This document shows positions 40,335 through 49,113 of a stretch of 64,000 nucleotides of DNA, one piece after another (position 1 is the stretch's first letter; each line of letters starts with the position of its first letter). Source of the stretch: Prescottella sp. R16 (GTDB lineage: Bacteria; Actinomycetota; Actinomycetes; Mycobacteriales; Mycobacteriaceae); assembly GCF_030656875.1 (NCBI RefSeq), contig NZ_CP130943.1, positions 2,232,001-2,296,000 of the forward strand, given 5' to 3'. Position numbers and translations under genes: made by a program. The notes beneath the pieces are model-generated. The model did no database searches and was not told the DNA's origin. It worked only from the letters and a program-made list of their open reading frames with translations.

Positions 40335-41090
40335 ATGAGGGACACGGATTACGCACCCGGATCGGTGCTGCTGCTGGGTGGCCGCAGTGAGATCGGGCTC
40401 GAGGTGGCGACCCGGCTCGCGCCGGGCCGGACGGTGATCCTCGCGGCCCGCCGCAGCGCCGACCTGGTCAGCGAGCGCGAGGCGGTGCTCGCGGCCGGCG
40501 CCACCGCGGTGCACTGCGTCGAGTTCGACGCCGACCGGGTCGCGGATCACGGCACCGTGCTGTCACAGGTGAGCGAGGAGCACGGCCCGATCGGGGTCGC
40601 GGTCCTCGCGTTCGGGGTGCTGGGCGATCAGGCCCGCGCCGAAGTCGACGCCGCGCACGCCCTCGCCGTCGTCCACACCGACTACGTCGCGCAGGTCGGG
40701 GTGCTCACCCACCTGGCGAACCTCATGCGGGCCCGCGGGTCCGGGCAGATCGTGGTGTTCTCGTCGGTCGCCGGGATGCGGGTGCGCCGCGCCAACTACG
40801 TGTACGGCTCCGCGAAGGCCGGACTCGACGGCTTCGCGTCCGGCCTCGCCGACGCCCTGCACGGCACCGGCGTCCGGCTGCTGCTGGTGCGGCCCGGTTT
40901 CGTGATCGGACGCATGACCGAGGGCATGACCCCCGCCCCGTTCTCGAGCACCCCGCAGCAGGTGGCCGACGCCGTCGCACACGGTCTGCGGACCGGCCGC
41001 GAGAAGGTGTGGGTGCCGGGACTGTTGCGGCCGATCTTCTTCGGGATGCGTCTGCTCCCGCAGTTCGTGTGGCGGCGGATGCCGCGATGA
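40335..41090 (+). CDS. short-chain dehydrogenase, DprE2/Rv2073c-like
   Basis: The 251-residue SDR has the nucleotide-binding LLGGRSEIGLEVA, the catalytic Ser in VVFSSVAGMRV, and the Tyr-x3-Lys in YVYGSAKAGLDG. It resembles the DprE2-like reductases of mycolata and occupies the same place next to cobL as Rv2073c. The substrate is probably a sugar or lipid ketone. The stop overlaps the cobL ATG as ATGA, so it is cotranslated with the cobalamin genes although no corrin role is known. Confidence 0.85.
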   Translation: MRDTDYAPGSVLLLGGRSEIGLEVATRLAPGRTVILAARRSADLVSEREAVLAAGATAVHCVEFDADRVADHGTVLSQVSEEHGPIGVAVLAFGVLGDQARAEVDAAHALAVVHTDYVAQVGVLTHLANLMRARGSGQIVVFSSVAGMRVRRANYVYGSAKAGLDGFASGLADALHGTGVRLLLVRPGFVIGRMTEGMTPAPFSSTPQQVADAVAHGLRTGREKVWVPGLLRPIFFGMRLLPQFVWRRMPR

Positions 41091-42304
41091 CCGGGCCCGA
41101 CCCGATCGTGGTCGTCGGGATCGGCGCCGACGGCTGGGACGGACTCGCGCCCCGCGCGCAGCGGGCCGTGCAGGCCGCCGACGTCCTCATGGGGTCGACG
41201 CGGCAACTCGCGCTCGTCCCCGAGTCGGCGACGTTGCGGGTGCCGTGGCCGTCCCCGATGCTGCCGGCCCTGCCCGGACTGTTCGACGCACACCGGGGCC
41301 GGAAGGTGTGCGTCCTCGCGAGCGGCGATCCCATGTTCCACGGCATCGGCGTCACCCTCGGACGGGTCCTCGGACCCGAGCGGCTGCAGATCATCGCGCA
41401 CCCGTCGTCGGTGTCGCTCGCGTGCGCCCGGCTCGGCTGGCCGCTGCACGAGACCACCGTCGTCAGCCTCGTGAACCGGGACGTGGCGACCCTCGTGGCG
41501 AGCCTCGTCGACGGTCAGCGGCTGCTCGTGCTCTCCAACGACCAGCACACCCCGGCGGCCGTCGCGCAGCTGCTGCGCACCACCGGCTTCGGGGACAGCC
41601 GGGTCGTCGTCCTCGAACAGCTGGGTGGGCCCGCCGAACACGTCGTCGACGGCGTCGCACAGTCGTGGGACCGGGCGCCGGGGGATCCGCTGAACGTGAT
41701 CGCCCTCGAGTTCCGGGGTGCTGCAGCACCGCGGCTCACCCGGACGCCAGGCCTGCCCGACGCCGCCTACACCGGCGACGGGCAGATGACCAAACACGAG
41801 GTGCGGGCCCTGACCCTGTCGGCGTTGGCCCCCGCCCCCGGGGAACTGCTGTGGGACGTCGGCGGCGGCTCCGGCACGATCGCCGTCGAATGGATGCGCA
41901 CCGATCCCCGCTGCCGCGCCGTCACATTCGAGAAGGTGGCGTCCCGCGTCGACCAGATCACCGGCAACGCGCACCGGCTCGGTGTGCCGGCCCTCCGGGT
42001 GCGCGGGGCGGCACCCGGCGCCTTCGACGGCGAAACCTCCGTGCCGGACGCGATCTTCGTCGGCGGCGGCGTCACGCAGGACGGCATGCTCGACGCCTGC
42101 TGGGCGCGGCTGCGACCGGGCGGACGCATCGTCGTCAACGCGGTCACCGCCGAATCCGAGGCGCTGATCCTGCAGTGGCACAGCCGTTTCGGCGGACAGC
42201 TTCGCAAGTTCCAGATCTACCGCGGCGAACCGCTCGGCGGCTTCACCGCGTGGCGACCCCAGCTGCCGGTGGCGCAGTGGTCGACCGTCAAAACGGAAGG
42301 GTAG
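41087..42304 (+). CDS. cobL: precorrin-6Y C5,15-methyltransferase (decarboxylating) CobL
   Basis: CobL methylates C5 and C15 and decarboxylates the acetate chain of precorrin-6B in aerobic B12 synthesis. The 405-residue fusion has an N-terminal CbiE-type tetrapyrrole methylase (about 1-200, with VVGIGADGWDGL and LASGDPMFHGIG). The C-terminal CbiT-type Rossmann domain (about 220-405) has LLWDVGGGSGTIAVEWMR. It starts at ATG 41087 inside the SDR stop; the longer frame to 41009 lies within the SDR gene. Confidence 0.94.
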   Translation: MTGPDPIVVVGIGADGWDGLAPRAQRAVQAADVLMGSTRQLALVPESATLRVPWPSPMLPALPGLFDAHRGRKVCVLASGDPMFHGIGVTLGRVLGPERLQIIAHPSSVSLACARLGWPLHETTVVSLVNRDVATLVASLVDGQRLLVLSNDQHTPAAVAQLLRTTGFGDSRVVVLEQLGGPAEHVVDGVAQSWDRAPGDPLNVIALEFRGAAAPRLTRTPGLPDAAYTGDGQMTKHEVRALTLSALAPAPGELLWDVGGGSGTIAVEWMRTDPRCRAVTFEKVASRVDQITGNAHRLGVPALRVRGAAPGAFDGETSVPDAIFVGGGVTQDGMLDACWARLRPGGRIVVNAVTAESEALILQWHSRFGGQLRKFQIYRGEPLGGFTAWRPQLPVAQWSTVKTEG

Positions 42305-42308
42305 TTCC

Positions 42309-43058
42309 ATGACCGTCCACTTCATCGGCGCCGGACCCGGCGCCCCCGACCTCATCACGCTGCGGGCCTCGCGGATCATCGCCGAGAGCCCGGTGTGCCT
42401 GTACGCGGGCAGCCTGGTGCCGGCGGAACTGCTCACCCTGTGCCCCGACGACGCCGACGTGATCGACACCGCCCGCATGAGTCTCGACGAGATCATCGAG
42501 CAGATCATCGCCGCCGACGCGGCGGGCCTGGACGTCGCCCGCCTGCACTCGGGTGATCCGTCGATCTATTCGGCAGTCGCCGAACAGGTTCGACGCCTCG
42601 ACGCCGCCGGCGTCGCCTACGACATCGTGCCCGGCGTGCCCGCGTTCACCGCGGCCGCCGCCGCGCTCGGCCGGGAACTGACGGTGCCCGGGGTGTCGCA
42701 GTCGATCGTGCTGACCCGGGTGTCGACGCTGTCGACGGCAATGCCTCCCGGCGAGGACCTACGCTCACTCGGGCGCAGCGGCGCCACCATGGTGGTCCAT
42801 CTGGGGGCGCACCGCATCGAGCAGATCGTCGAGGAACTGTCGGAGAACTACGGATCCGAGTGCCCGGCCGCGGTGGTCGCGTTCGCGTCGCGCCCCGACG
42901 AGATCGTGCTGCGCGGCACTCTCGCCACCCTCGTCGACCAGGTACACGCGGCCGGCGTCACCAAGACCGCGGTGGTGATCGTGGGCCGGGTCCTGGCCGC
43001 GGAGGGGTTCCCGGACAGCTACCTGTACTCGGCCACCCGGTCCCGCACCACCCATTGA
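42309..43058 (+). CDS. cobM: precorrin-4 C11-methyltransferase CobM
   Basis: CobM adds the C11 methyl group to precorrin-4. The 249-residue protein is a single tetrapyrrole methylase: VHFIGAGPGAPDLITLRA, the SAM loop LHSGDPSIYSAVAEQ and the ending VGRVLAAEGFPDSYLYS. It lies 4 nt after cobL. Its stop overlaps the TTG start of cobK as TTGA. Confidence 0.95.
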   Translation: MTVHFIGAGPGAPDLITLRASRIIAESPVCLYAGSLVPAELLTLCPDDADVIDTARMSLDEIIEQIIAADAAGLDVARLHSGDPSIYSAVAEQVRRLDAAGVAYDIVPGVPAFTAAAAALGRELTVPGVSQSIVLTRVSTLSTAMPPGEDLRSLGRSGATMVVHLGAHRIEQIVEELSENYGSECPAAVVAFASRPDEIVLRGTLATLVDQVHAAGVTKTAVVIVGRVLAAEGFPDSYLYSATRSRTTH

Positions 43059-43816
43059 AGACACAGTTGCGTCGCGTCCTGATCCTGGGCGGCACCCGTG
43101 AGGCCCGCACACTGGCCGCGCGGCTCGACACCGCCCCGGACGTCGAGGTGATCTCGTCGCTCGCCGGCCGGGTCCGGGAACCGGTACTGCCGGCCGGTCA
43201 GGTGCGGATCGGCGGGTTCGGGGGCGTCGACGGCCTCACGGACTGGCTGCGCGGCAACGACATCGACGCCGTCGTCGACGCCACCCACCCGTTCGCGGCC
43301 CGGATCACCGCGAACGCGGCGGCCGCGACCCGCACGGTAGGGATCCCGCTGCTGGTGCTGCGGCGTCCCGAATGGGTTCCCGGACCGGGGGACCGCTGGC
43401 ACGTCGTTCCGGATCTGGCGGCGGCCGCCGAGGCGGCGGCGAGCCTGGGGGAGCGGGTGTTCCTCACGATCGGACGGCAGGGTGTGGACGCGTTCGCGGA
43501 CCGCCCGGGCCGGTTCCTGATCCGGGCCATCGACCCGCCCGACGGTCGCCTGCCCGCGGATGCGGAGGTGCTGCTGGCGCGCGGCCCGTTCACGGTGGCC
43601 GACGAGATCACGCTGATGGGGGAGCGGGGCATCGACGTCGTCGTCACGAAGAACAGCGGGGGAGCGCTCACCTCCGCGAAACTCGAAGCGGCCCGCCACC
43701 TGGGGATTCCCGTCGTGGTGGTGGCCCGCACGCCGATCCCGGACGGGGTCGCGTCCACCTCCGACGTCGACGAGGTCGTCGCCTGGGTTGCGCGGCACCG
43801 CGGGGGACGCGAGTGA
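43055..43816 (+). CDS. cobK: precorrin-6A reductase CobK
   Basis: CobK reduces precorrin-6A with NADPH. The 253-residue protein begins near RRVLILGGTREARTLA. Conserved DATHPFAARITANA, FLTIGRQG, RGPFTVADEI and VVTKNSGGALTSAKLEAA segments follow. I use TTG 43055 because it overlaps the cobM stop (TTGA); TTG 43067 is an alternative. It is the last intact gene of the SDR-cobL-cobM-cobK unit, and its own stop overlaps the GTG of a SUKH remnant. Confidence 0.92.
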   Translation: MKTQLRRVLILGGTREARTLAARLDTAPDVEVISSLAGRVREPVLPAGQVRIGGFGGVDGLTDWLRGNDIDAVVDATHPFAARITANAAAATRTVGIPLLVLRRPEWVPGPGDRWHVVPDLAAAAEAAASLGERVFLTIGRQGVDAFADRPGRFLIRAIDPPDGRLPADAEVLLARGPFTVADEITLMGERGIDVVVTKNSGGALTSAKLEAARHLGIPVVVVARTPIPDGVASTSDVDEVVAWVARHRGGRE

Positions 43817-43979
43817 GTGCTCACGAAGATGTGCGGACCACCGGCCATTTCGACGGTGTCGACTTCGTGGACTTCTGGAACGACGGGAATACTCGCGGAA
43901 CCGGTACGTCGAGCTCGCTCCAAGCGACGAGCTGATCGCGGCGGGGGAGGGAAGTGCCGTCCCGCTCCTCGTCGGCTAG
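43814..43979 (+). pseudogene. SMI1/KNR4 (SUKH) family remnant, frameshifted and truncated
   Basis: GTG 43814 overlaps the cobK stop (GTGA) and encodes VRTTGHFDGVDFVDFWND. The match then continues in another frame as EYSRNRYVELAPSDELIAA and is soon lost. The FW-D-EY-Y-PP/S-DELIAA pattern is the N terminus of SUKH proteins, a superfamily rich in immunity proteins against polymorphic toxins. The body of the domain is missing, and the remnant ends at the convergent TetR gene. The family call is from motif recall. Confidence 0.5.
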
Positions 43980-44644
43980 ATGTTCGTTGGATGGGCGGAC
44001 AGCTGCTTCGTGCCGAGTATGCGGTCCAGGAGCCGGTCGACAAGGTCGACCGCCAGCTCGGGAGTGTAGTGGCCCGGGAGCATCCCCTGGGCGATTCCGC
44101 CGATGGCCGCCAGGACGAGTTCGGCATCGAGCTCCGGATCTACTGACGGCTCGAGGTGCTGGGTTCGCCGGAGTTGTTCTGCCACAACCGCAACCAGGGC
44201 TCGCGGTGCCGCCAGCGTTTCCTCTGCGGTGATGCCGTTCCCGGAGATCGATGCCGTGTTGAAGGCGCCGAGGACGATCGCTTCCTCTCGTCGCGCGTCG
44301 TCCAGTGGAAGCAGTTCGTTCAGCAAGGCGCTGATGGCCTCCCGCGGCGTCGCGTCGCTGCCCAGAGCTTCCCATCGCTGCATGAATCGAGCGGCCGCGG
44401 TCTCCATGACCGATCGGTGGGTGGCGAGGAGGAATTCCTTTTTGGTCCCGAAGTAGTACTGCACGAGTCGGACCGAGATTCCGGCTTCAGCGGCGACGGA
44501 CTGAAAGGTCACCGCTTCCAAACCTCCGTCGACGATGACTCGACGCACAGCGCCGGTGATCTCACGCCGCCGGACCTCGTGGTCGACCAATCGTGGCACA
44601 GGAACCGCCCGCCTCTCTTCGCGCCCTTCCGCGCCGAACGTCAA
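43976..44644 (-). CDS. TetR-family regulator paired with alpha/beta hydrolase
   Basis: The 222-residue protein has a TetR helix-turn-helix (about 25-70), with AVTFQSVAAEAGISVRLVQ and YYFGTKKEFLLATHRS. A helical ligand domain follows, with QLRRTQHLEPSVDPELDAEL near the C terminus. ATG 44644 lies 6 nt from a 42-bp palindrome that also covers the promoter of the divergent hydrolase, so it most likely represses both. The ligand is unknown. Confidence 0.85.
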   Translation of the reverse strand: MTFGAEGREERRAVPVPRLVDHEVRRREITGAVRRVIVDGGLEAVTFQSVAAEAGISVRLVQYYFGTKKEFLLATHRSVMETAAARFMQRWEALGSDATPREAISALLNELLPLDDARREEAIVLGAFNTASISGNGITAEETLAAPRALVAVVAEQLRRTQHLEPSVDPELDAELVLAAIGGIAQGMLPGHYTPELAVDLVDRLLDRILGTKQLSAHPTNI

Positions 44645-44649
44645 ATTTT

Positions 44650-44691
44650 GATGGTATGAACATATCCTATAAGTGATACGTTCATACCATC
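44650..44691. promoter_or_regulatory. 42-bp TetR operator palindrome
   Basis: Arms of 17 nt (44650-44666, starting GATGGTATGAAC, and 44675-44691, ending GTTCATACCATC) match at 16 of 17 positions around an 8-nt centre. The first 12 nt of each arm are perfect. The AT-rich sequence stands out from its surroundings and fills the 69-nt gap between the divergent tetR and hydrolase genes. Confidence 0.75.
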
Positions 44692-44713
44692 AACGCACAC
44701 GAGAGGGAGGCTC

Positions 44714-45634
44714 ATGCCGAAGATCGGGCGGTTCAAGAACGACGCGTCACGTGAGGCGCACCGGCGCGCTTACCAGGCAATGGAAGCTCTGTGGCCGGTT
44801 CCGTCAACTCAGCTGGATATTCCGACAACGTTCGGGTCCACGCATGTCCGACGGTCCGGCTCCGGCGACAAGACGCCGGTCGTCCTGCTGCACTCGGTCG
44901 GGGCCAACAGTCTGCAGTGGCATTTTGCCGTCGAGGACCTCGGTCGGGACCGGGTCGTGTATGCGCTCGACACGATCGGAACCGCGGGCCTGAGCGTGCA
45001 AACCGCTCCGCTCGCCACGGAGTCGGACTTCGCCACCTGGATCGGCGATTTGCTGAACGAACTCGGCCTGGACCGCGTTCACCTGGTCGGATACTCCCAC
45101 GGCGCCTGGCACGCCGCTCTCGTGGCGCTCCACGCGCCGGACCGGTTGGAGAGCGTCACCCTGATCGAACCCGGTGGCGTATTCGACAAGCCGTCCTGGG
45201 GTGTGCTGTTCAAGATGATCCGCTTCGGGATGCGCCGCACCGACGAGAACATGCGGAAGATGAACGAGTGGATGACCCCGGGCTACGACATTCCCGAGTC
45301 GCAGTTCGCCTGCGCGAAGGAGGCATTGAACTATCGGCCCGGGATCGGCTGGGCGCGGGTGCTCGGGGACGACGAGGTGCGGTCCATCACCGTTCCGGCT
45401 CTGGTGATCTACGGCGCCGAGACCGTGGTCGCCGCCCCCGAGCGCACTGCGGCGCGTATCGCAGACCTCCTGCCTCGAGCGGAGGTTCAGGTCTACCCCG
45501 GCACCGGGCACGGCATCCTCGGGCAGATCCCGGACCGAGTGATTCCCCGCATTTTGCAGTTCGTGCAGAACCATGATCAGTCGGACGAATCGAAGGCCGA
45601 ACGAGCACAGAATCGGAGGAATTCTGCCTCCTGA
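44714..45634 (+). CDS. alpha/beta-hydrolase
   Basis: The 306-residue enzyme has the nucleophile elbow GYSHG (Ser128), a likely acid Glu236 in YGAETVVAAPE and the catalytic His266 in GTGHGILG. The oxyanion region is LLHSVGANS. A short N-terminal helix pair precedes the core, and a charged tail (about 288-306) follows. ATG 44714 is preceded by GAGAGGGAGG. It is divergent from the TetR gene across the shared operator, suggesting substrate-inducible hydrolysis of an ester or a ring-cleavage product. Confidence 0.85.
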   Translation: MPKIGRFKNDASREAHRRAYQAMEALWPVPSTQLDIPTTFGSTHVRRSGSGDKTPVVLLHSVGANSLQWHFAVEDLGRDRVVYALDTIGTAGLSVQTAPLATESDFATWIGDLLNELGLDRVHLVGYSHGAWHAALVALHAPDRLESVTLIEPGGVFDKPSWGVLFKMIRFGMRRTDENMRKMNEWMTPGYDIPESQFACAKEALNYRPGIGWARVLGDDEVRSITVPALVIYGAETVVAAPERTAARIADLLPRAEVQVYPGTGHGILGQIPDRVIPRILQFVQNHDQSDESKAERAQNRRNSAS

Positions 45635-46038
45635 TCGGGGGATTGCCGCGGCGCCAGCGTAGTTGACGAAGGCCGCTTCGTGGGGACCCGCGGCCGGCAT
45701 TCCGACCGCCTGCCGGGGTGGGGAGTGGTGCGACGGCTGGCCCATGAGAGCAACGACGAAAGCACGCAATCCTCGGCTGACATGCATGTTTCGCGGTCCG
45801 ATCTCCGCCAACTGCCACCAGATCAGAACTTCGCATAGGACGGAATATGTGGAATTACCGAATATTCACCGGACGTCGCGCAATCCCACCATTCACGACC
45901 GGTCTCACTTCACCTCCGACCTCACCAACTTCCAAGACGGAAAGGGCTCCGGGGACGAAAGGGGAGTGATCGTGGTACAGGATCGAAACGGTCGTCGAGT
46001 AGGCAGATCGGCGGGGCGATCGGGGTCATACTGATGCG
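45635..46038. other. 404-bp stretch without a convincing gene
   Basis: The region between the hydrolase and the rhomboid-like gene has lower GC than its surroundings around 45830-45930. It has one open frame on plus (45663-46034) with a poor, Arg/Thr/Ser-rich translation and no ribosome-binding site. I see no RNA gene, repeat or strong hairpin. It may be remnant sequence of the accessory island. Confidence 0.4.
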
Positions 46039-46728
46039 ATGGAAGCCGTGCAACGGTTCCGGGCGTCGCAGATTCCGGACGCGGTCGGGGGATATGTCCG
46101 CCGCGCGCCGGGAACCTTCGTGTGGCTTGCGATCCTGCTCGTGACGACGATCGTGATGCATCGGCTGTCGCCGGCGGCGCTGGATCATGTGCTGGGCAAC
46201 CGCTCGACCAATCTGCATCATCTCCGTGAGGATCCGATCCGGGTCCTCGTGACCAGTGCGTTCTGGCTCGCCGGTGGTGGCTGGCTCGGATACTTCGTTC
46301 TGTTCAATCTCTTCCACGTCCCGGTCGAACGGTGGCTGGGGACGTGGCGGTGGCTGGCCGTCGCGGTGATCTCGCACGTCGGTGCGACGTATCTCAGCGA
46401 GGGCGTGTTGTATCTGGCGATCCACAACGGTCAGGCACCGGCGTCCGCCGTGAACACCCTGGACGTCGGGGTCAGCTACGCGCTGGCCGGGGTCACCGCG
46501 GTGCTCGCGTACCGGATCGCGTCGCCGTGGCGGTACGTCTACGTGGCCGGTGTGCTGCTCGTCTACGGGCTGCCCCTGTTCGGCACGCTGACGTTCACCG
46601 ACATCGGACACTTCACCGCCGTCCTCATCGGCTTCGCGTGCTATCCACTCACGAGGGCCCGGCCCGGAACCTGGAATCCGGAGGAATGGGCGAGCGGGAT
46701 CCGCGCGCGTGTCGTAACTCGCCGGTAG
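46039..46728 (+). CDS. rhomboid-like membrane protein
   Basis: The 229-residue protein has about six membrane segments. A candidate Ser-His dyad is present, Ser146 in LDVGVSYALAGV and His191 in TDIGHFTAVLIGF. The Ser motif reads GVSY rather than the classic GxSG. An arrangement of this kind is found in actinobacterial rhomboid-like proteins, some of which may not be proteases. LFNLFHVPVERWLGTWRW is a loop-1-like segment. It is followed closely by DUF4287. Confidence 0.7.
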   Translation: MEAVQRFRASQIPDAVGGYVRRAPGTFVWLAILLVTTIVMHRLSPAALDHVLGNRSTNLHHLREDPIRVLVTSAFWLAGGGWLGYFVLFNLFHVPVERWLGTWRWLAVAVISHVGATYLSEGVLYLAIHNGQAPASAVNTLDVGVSYALAGVTAVLAYRIASPWRYVYVAGVLLVYGLPLFGTLTFTDIGHFTAVLIGFACYPLTRARPGTWNPEEWASGIRARVVTRR

Positions 46729-46738
46729 CGTGCCTGCC

Positions 46739-46951
46739 ATGAGCGAACCGGTGAAGGGTCCCGCGTCCTACTTTCCGTCGATCGAGAAGAAGTACGGCAA
46801 GCCGATCAGCGAGTGGCAGAGCCTGATTCGCTCGTCTGACCTCACCAAGCACATGGAACTGGTGAACTGGCTCAAAGCGGAGCACGGCCTGGGACACGGT
46901 CATGCCAATGCGCTGGTCGCGCACACGTTGAAGGAGGACGCTGCGGGCTGA
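46739..46951 (+). CDS. DUF4287 domain protein, 70 aa
   Basis: This small soluble protein contains GPASYFPSIEKKYGKPISEW and HGLGHGHANALVAHTLK, the DUF4287 signature. Its function is unknown. A -10 TAGCGT (46726-46731) lies 7 nt before ATG 46739 and overlaps the rhomboid-gene stop, so a leaderless transcript is predicted. It is convergent with the broken fatty acid hydroxylase gene. Confidence 0.8.
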   Translation: MSEPVKGPASYFPSIEKKYGKPISEWQSLIRSSDLTKHMELVNWLKAEHGLGHGHANALVAHTLKEDAAG

Positions 46952-46959
46952 CCGGCTCT

Positions 46960-47642
46960 CTACGCGTCGGCGACGTCGAGGCCGTGGAGGCGTTTCGCGG
47001 TCGGCGACTTTTCGACGGTGTCCGGGTCGGGTTCGGTCCCGAACATCCGGTCGGCGGTGCCGGACGTGGTGACCGTGAACCAGTAGTGCTCGTTGCGGTA
47101 GTGGTGGTTTCGGTGATGGCGCCACGTCGCCTTGTACAGCGCGGTCTTCGGCTTGTAGTCGGTGTGGATGAGGAAGTGGGTCCACTCGTAGCCGAGGCCC
47201 AGTGCGGTGAGGACGACGAGGAACGTCAACCCCAGTTCGATCCGGGGAATCACGAGCAGTGCGACCGCGAGCAGCAGCGGTACCAGCCACACGAACACCG
47301 GTGCGGGGATGAAGTCCAGCGGAATGTTCCGTGGATTCCCGTGGTGGGCGCGGTGTTTGCGGGCGAGCAGTGGGTCGATGGTGAGCCCGGCGATCTTCTG
47401 GGGCGCCAGTGCAGCACGAAGACGTGGATGATCCACTCCAGCACCGGGAACAGCGCGAGCATGATCGCGGGGACGAGCGCGTCGGCCCAGGTCCAGTGGC
47501 CCAGCGCGACCCGGGCACTCAGGGCGCCGACCAGGAGCGTGGCGATGATCCACGGGCTCGGGTGGCGGACGAATTCGCGTCCCGCGCCGGACAACAATGT
47601 GACATCGCGTCCGAACGCGGGCGAGTCGTGGCGGGTGGTCAT
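46960..47642 (-). pseudogene. fatty acid hydroxylase/sterol desaturase family, single frameshift
   Basis: The N-terminal part (ATG 47642 to about 47404) encodes membrane helices and the first His motif, ending IIHVFVLHWRP. The rest continues in another frame as QKIAGLTIDPLLARKHRAHH, EWTHFLIHTDY and WRHHRNHHYRNEHYW to 46960. Adding one C to the four-C run of the coding strand (47400-47403) would restore a 227-residue di-iron membrane hydroxylase with all His clusters. It is either a true frameshift or a homopolymer sequencing error. Confidence 0.75.
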
Positions 47643-47644
47643 GG

Positions 47645-48243
47645 CTACTCCCCGGATTCGCTGTGGGTGGAGTCGAGTGCGGACGCCAGCAGGATCGTCG
47701 CGGGTTCCAGTAGGGCATGCGCGGCGGCGAACGCATCCTCGGGATCGCCGCGTCGGACGGCGTCGGTGATCGCGCGGTAGCGGTCGACCTCACTCACCTC
47801 GGCGGCCATCACCACCGCGAGTGCGTCGAGCATCGGTTCGTACGCGGCGCGCAGGGTGTTGAACATGAGCCGGAACATGATCGAGTCCGCGCCGTCGACG
47901 ATCAGGTCCCAGAAGTCGAGGGCGAGGCGCTGCCGGGCCACGGGATCGGTGTCGGTGTCGAGCGCGTCGACGACGGCGTCCAAGGTGTTTGCCGTGGACA
48001 CCGTCGCGCGCTGCGCCGCCAGTTCGGCGACCTTCGGCCCGTTCCAGAGGCGGGCCTCGAGGATGCTGTGGGCCACCGCCGGATCGATCGCCCCGCCGGT
48101 CGGGACACCCCGAGTGCCTCCACCATCCGGCGCTTGCCGACCAGCGTCTCGCCGGGTGCCAGGCTGCCCGCGACGACGCCGTCGAGGAGTTGGTCGAACA
48201 CGTCGTCGGGGATCGACTTGCGGCGCACCGGCATGAGATCCAT
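47645..48243 (-). pseudogene. GntR/FCD-family regulator, internal deletion and frameshift
   Basis: The N-terminal part from ATG 48243 has half a GntR winged helix (DDVFDQLLDGVVAGSLAPGE, KRRMVEALGVSRPA). It jumps near 48091 to the FCD effector domain in another frame (SILEARLWNGPKVAELAAQR, then a long helical region to 47645). The recognition helix and wing, roughly 40-45 residues, are missing, and a four-G run at the junction breaks the frame. The deletion makes this a real pseudogene. It lies directly upstream of the broken hydroxylase, which it probably once controlled. Confidence 0.7.
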
Positions 48244-48296
48244 GTCACGACGCTAGGTCGGGTCGAGTGAACTGGTCAAGTGGTCGGACCAGTGGT

Positions 48297-49113
48297 TCAT
48301 CGGGAACGATAGCGCTGTGCGCTGCCCGGCGGCCCGTCGCGGCGCAGCAGTCGATCCAGCATCGTCCGCGGAAACGCGGCTTCGGGGTGGCGATGCCCGA
48401 TTTCGGGCGGGATGGGGCGCGCGGTCCAATCCGCGGGCCACGGTGCCGCCGAGAACGACATGGCTTCCTCCAGATGCTGGACCGTGCCGCCGTGGCCACC
48501 GAACGATGAGCGAATCGAGGAGCGGTCGGCAGTGACATCGACCCGGAGGGACCCGGCGACCACCGACAGCACCCACCTGTCCATCTCCTCGAGCAGTGCG
48601 GCGGATCCGCTGTCGCACCCGTCGCATCCGCAATCGGGAAGCTCCGCCAACGTCACTGCCGGGTCGCCCGCCGCGACCGTGACGGTGACGATGTGGTCGC
48701 TGTCCACCGGGGTGTGGGTCGTCAGTACCAGGGGGACCGCACCGTCGGCCGCGGGCTCGAGGACGGTGTCGGCACCGCCGGGCTCCATCGGGCGGAGCGC
48801 CCAACGCGCCTGCGCTGCTTCTCGCGCCCAGCCGCGGTCGAGGAGAACCGTCGTCCACGCTCGCGCCCGGGCCACCACGATCAGGAACTTCTCCGGGGCG
48901 GTAAGGCGCTCGTACGCTGCCTCGTCCGGCTCGGCGTCATCGCTGTGCGGGTTCGGCCACCCCGGTGACCACGAACGCCGCGTCGACGTCGTCGAGCAGT
49001 TCGCAGATCGCCGGCGAGAGCACCGATGCATCCGCGCCCCAGCCGGTTTCGTGCATGCGTCGAACACCGTCGTTGTAGTCGTCCCACCATGACCGACTCG
49101 GAGCTTCACCCAC
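48297..49113 (-). pseudogene. DUF6226 family protein, frameshifted
   Basis: The first part (possible GTG 49113) encodes SRSWWDDYNDGVRRMHETGW and VDAAFVVTG. The conserved continuation WPNPHSDDAEPDEAAYERL, ARAWTTVLLDRGW and LPDCGCDGCDSGSAALLEEM lies in another frame and ends at 48297. Removing one G from the four-G run of the coding strand (48960-48963) would join them. The Cys-rich DCGCDGCDSGS motif is diagnostic of DUF6226, a family of unknown function. The start overlaps the divergent gene at 49089 and is uncertain. Confidence 0.65.

Noticed and set aside
45663..46034. 123-codon plus-strand frame between hydrolase and rhomboid-like gene
   Set aside because: No RBS, biased composition and no recognisable motif.
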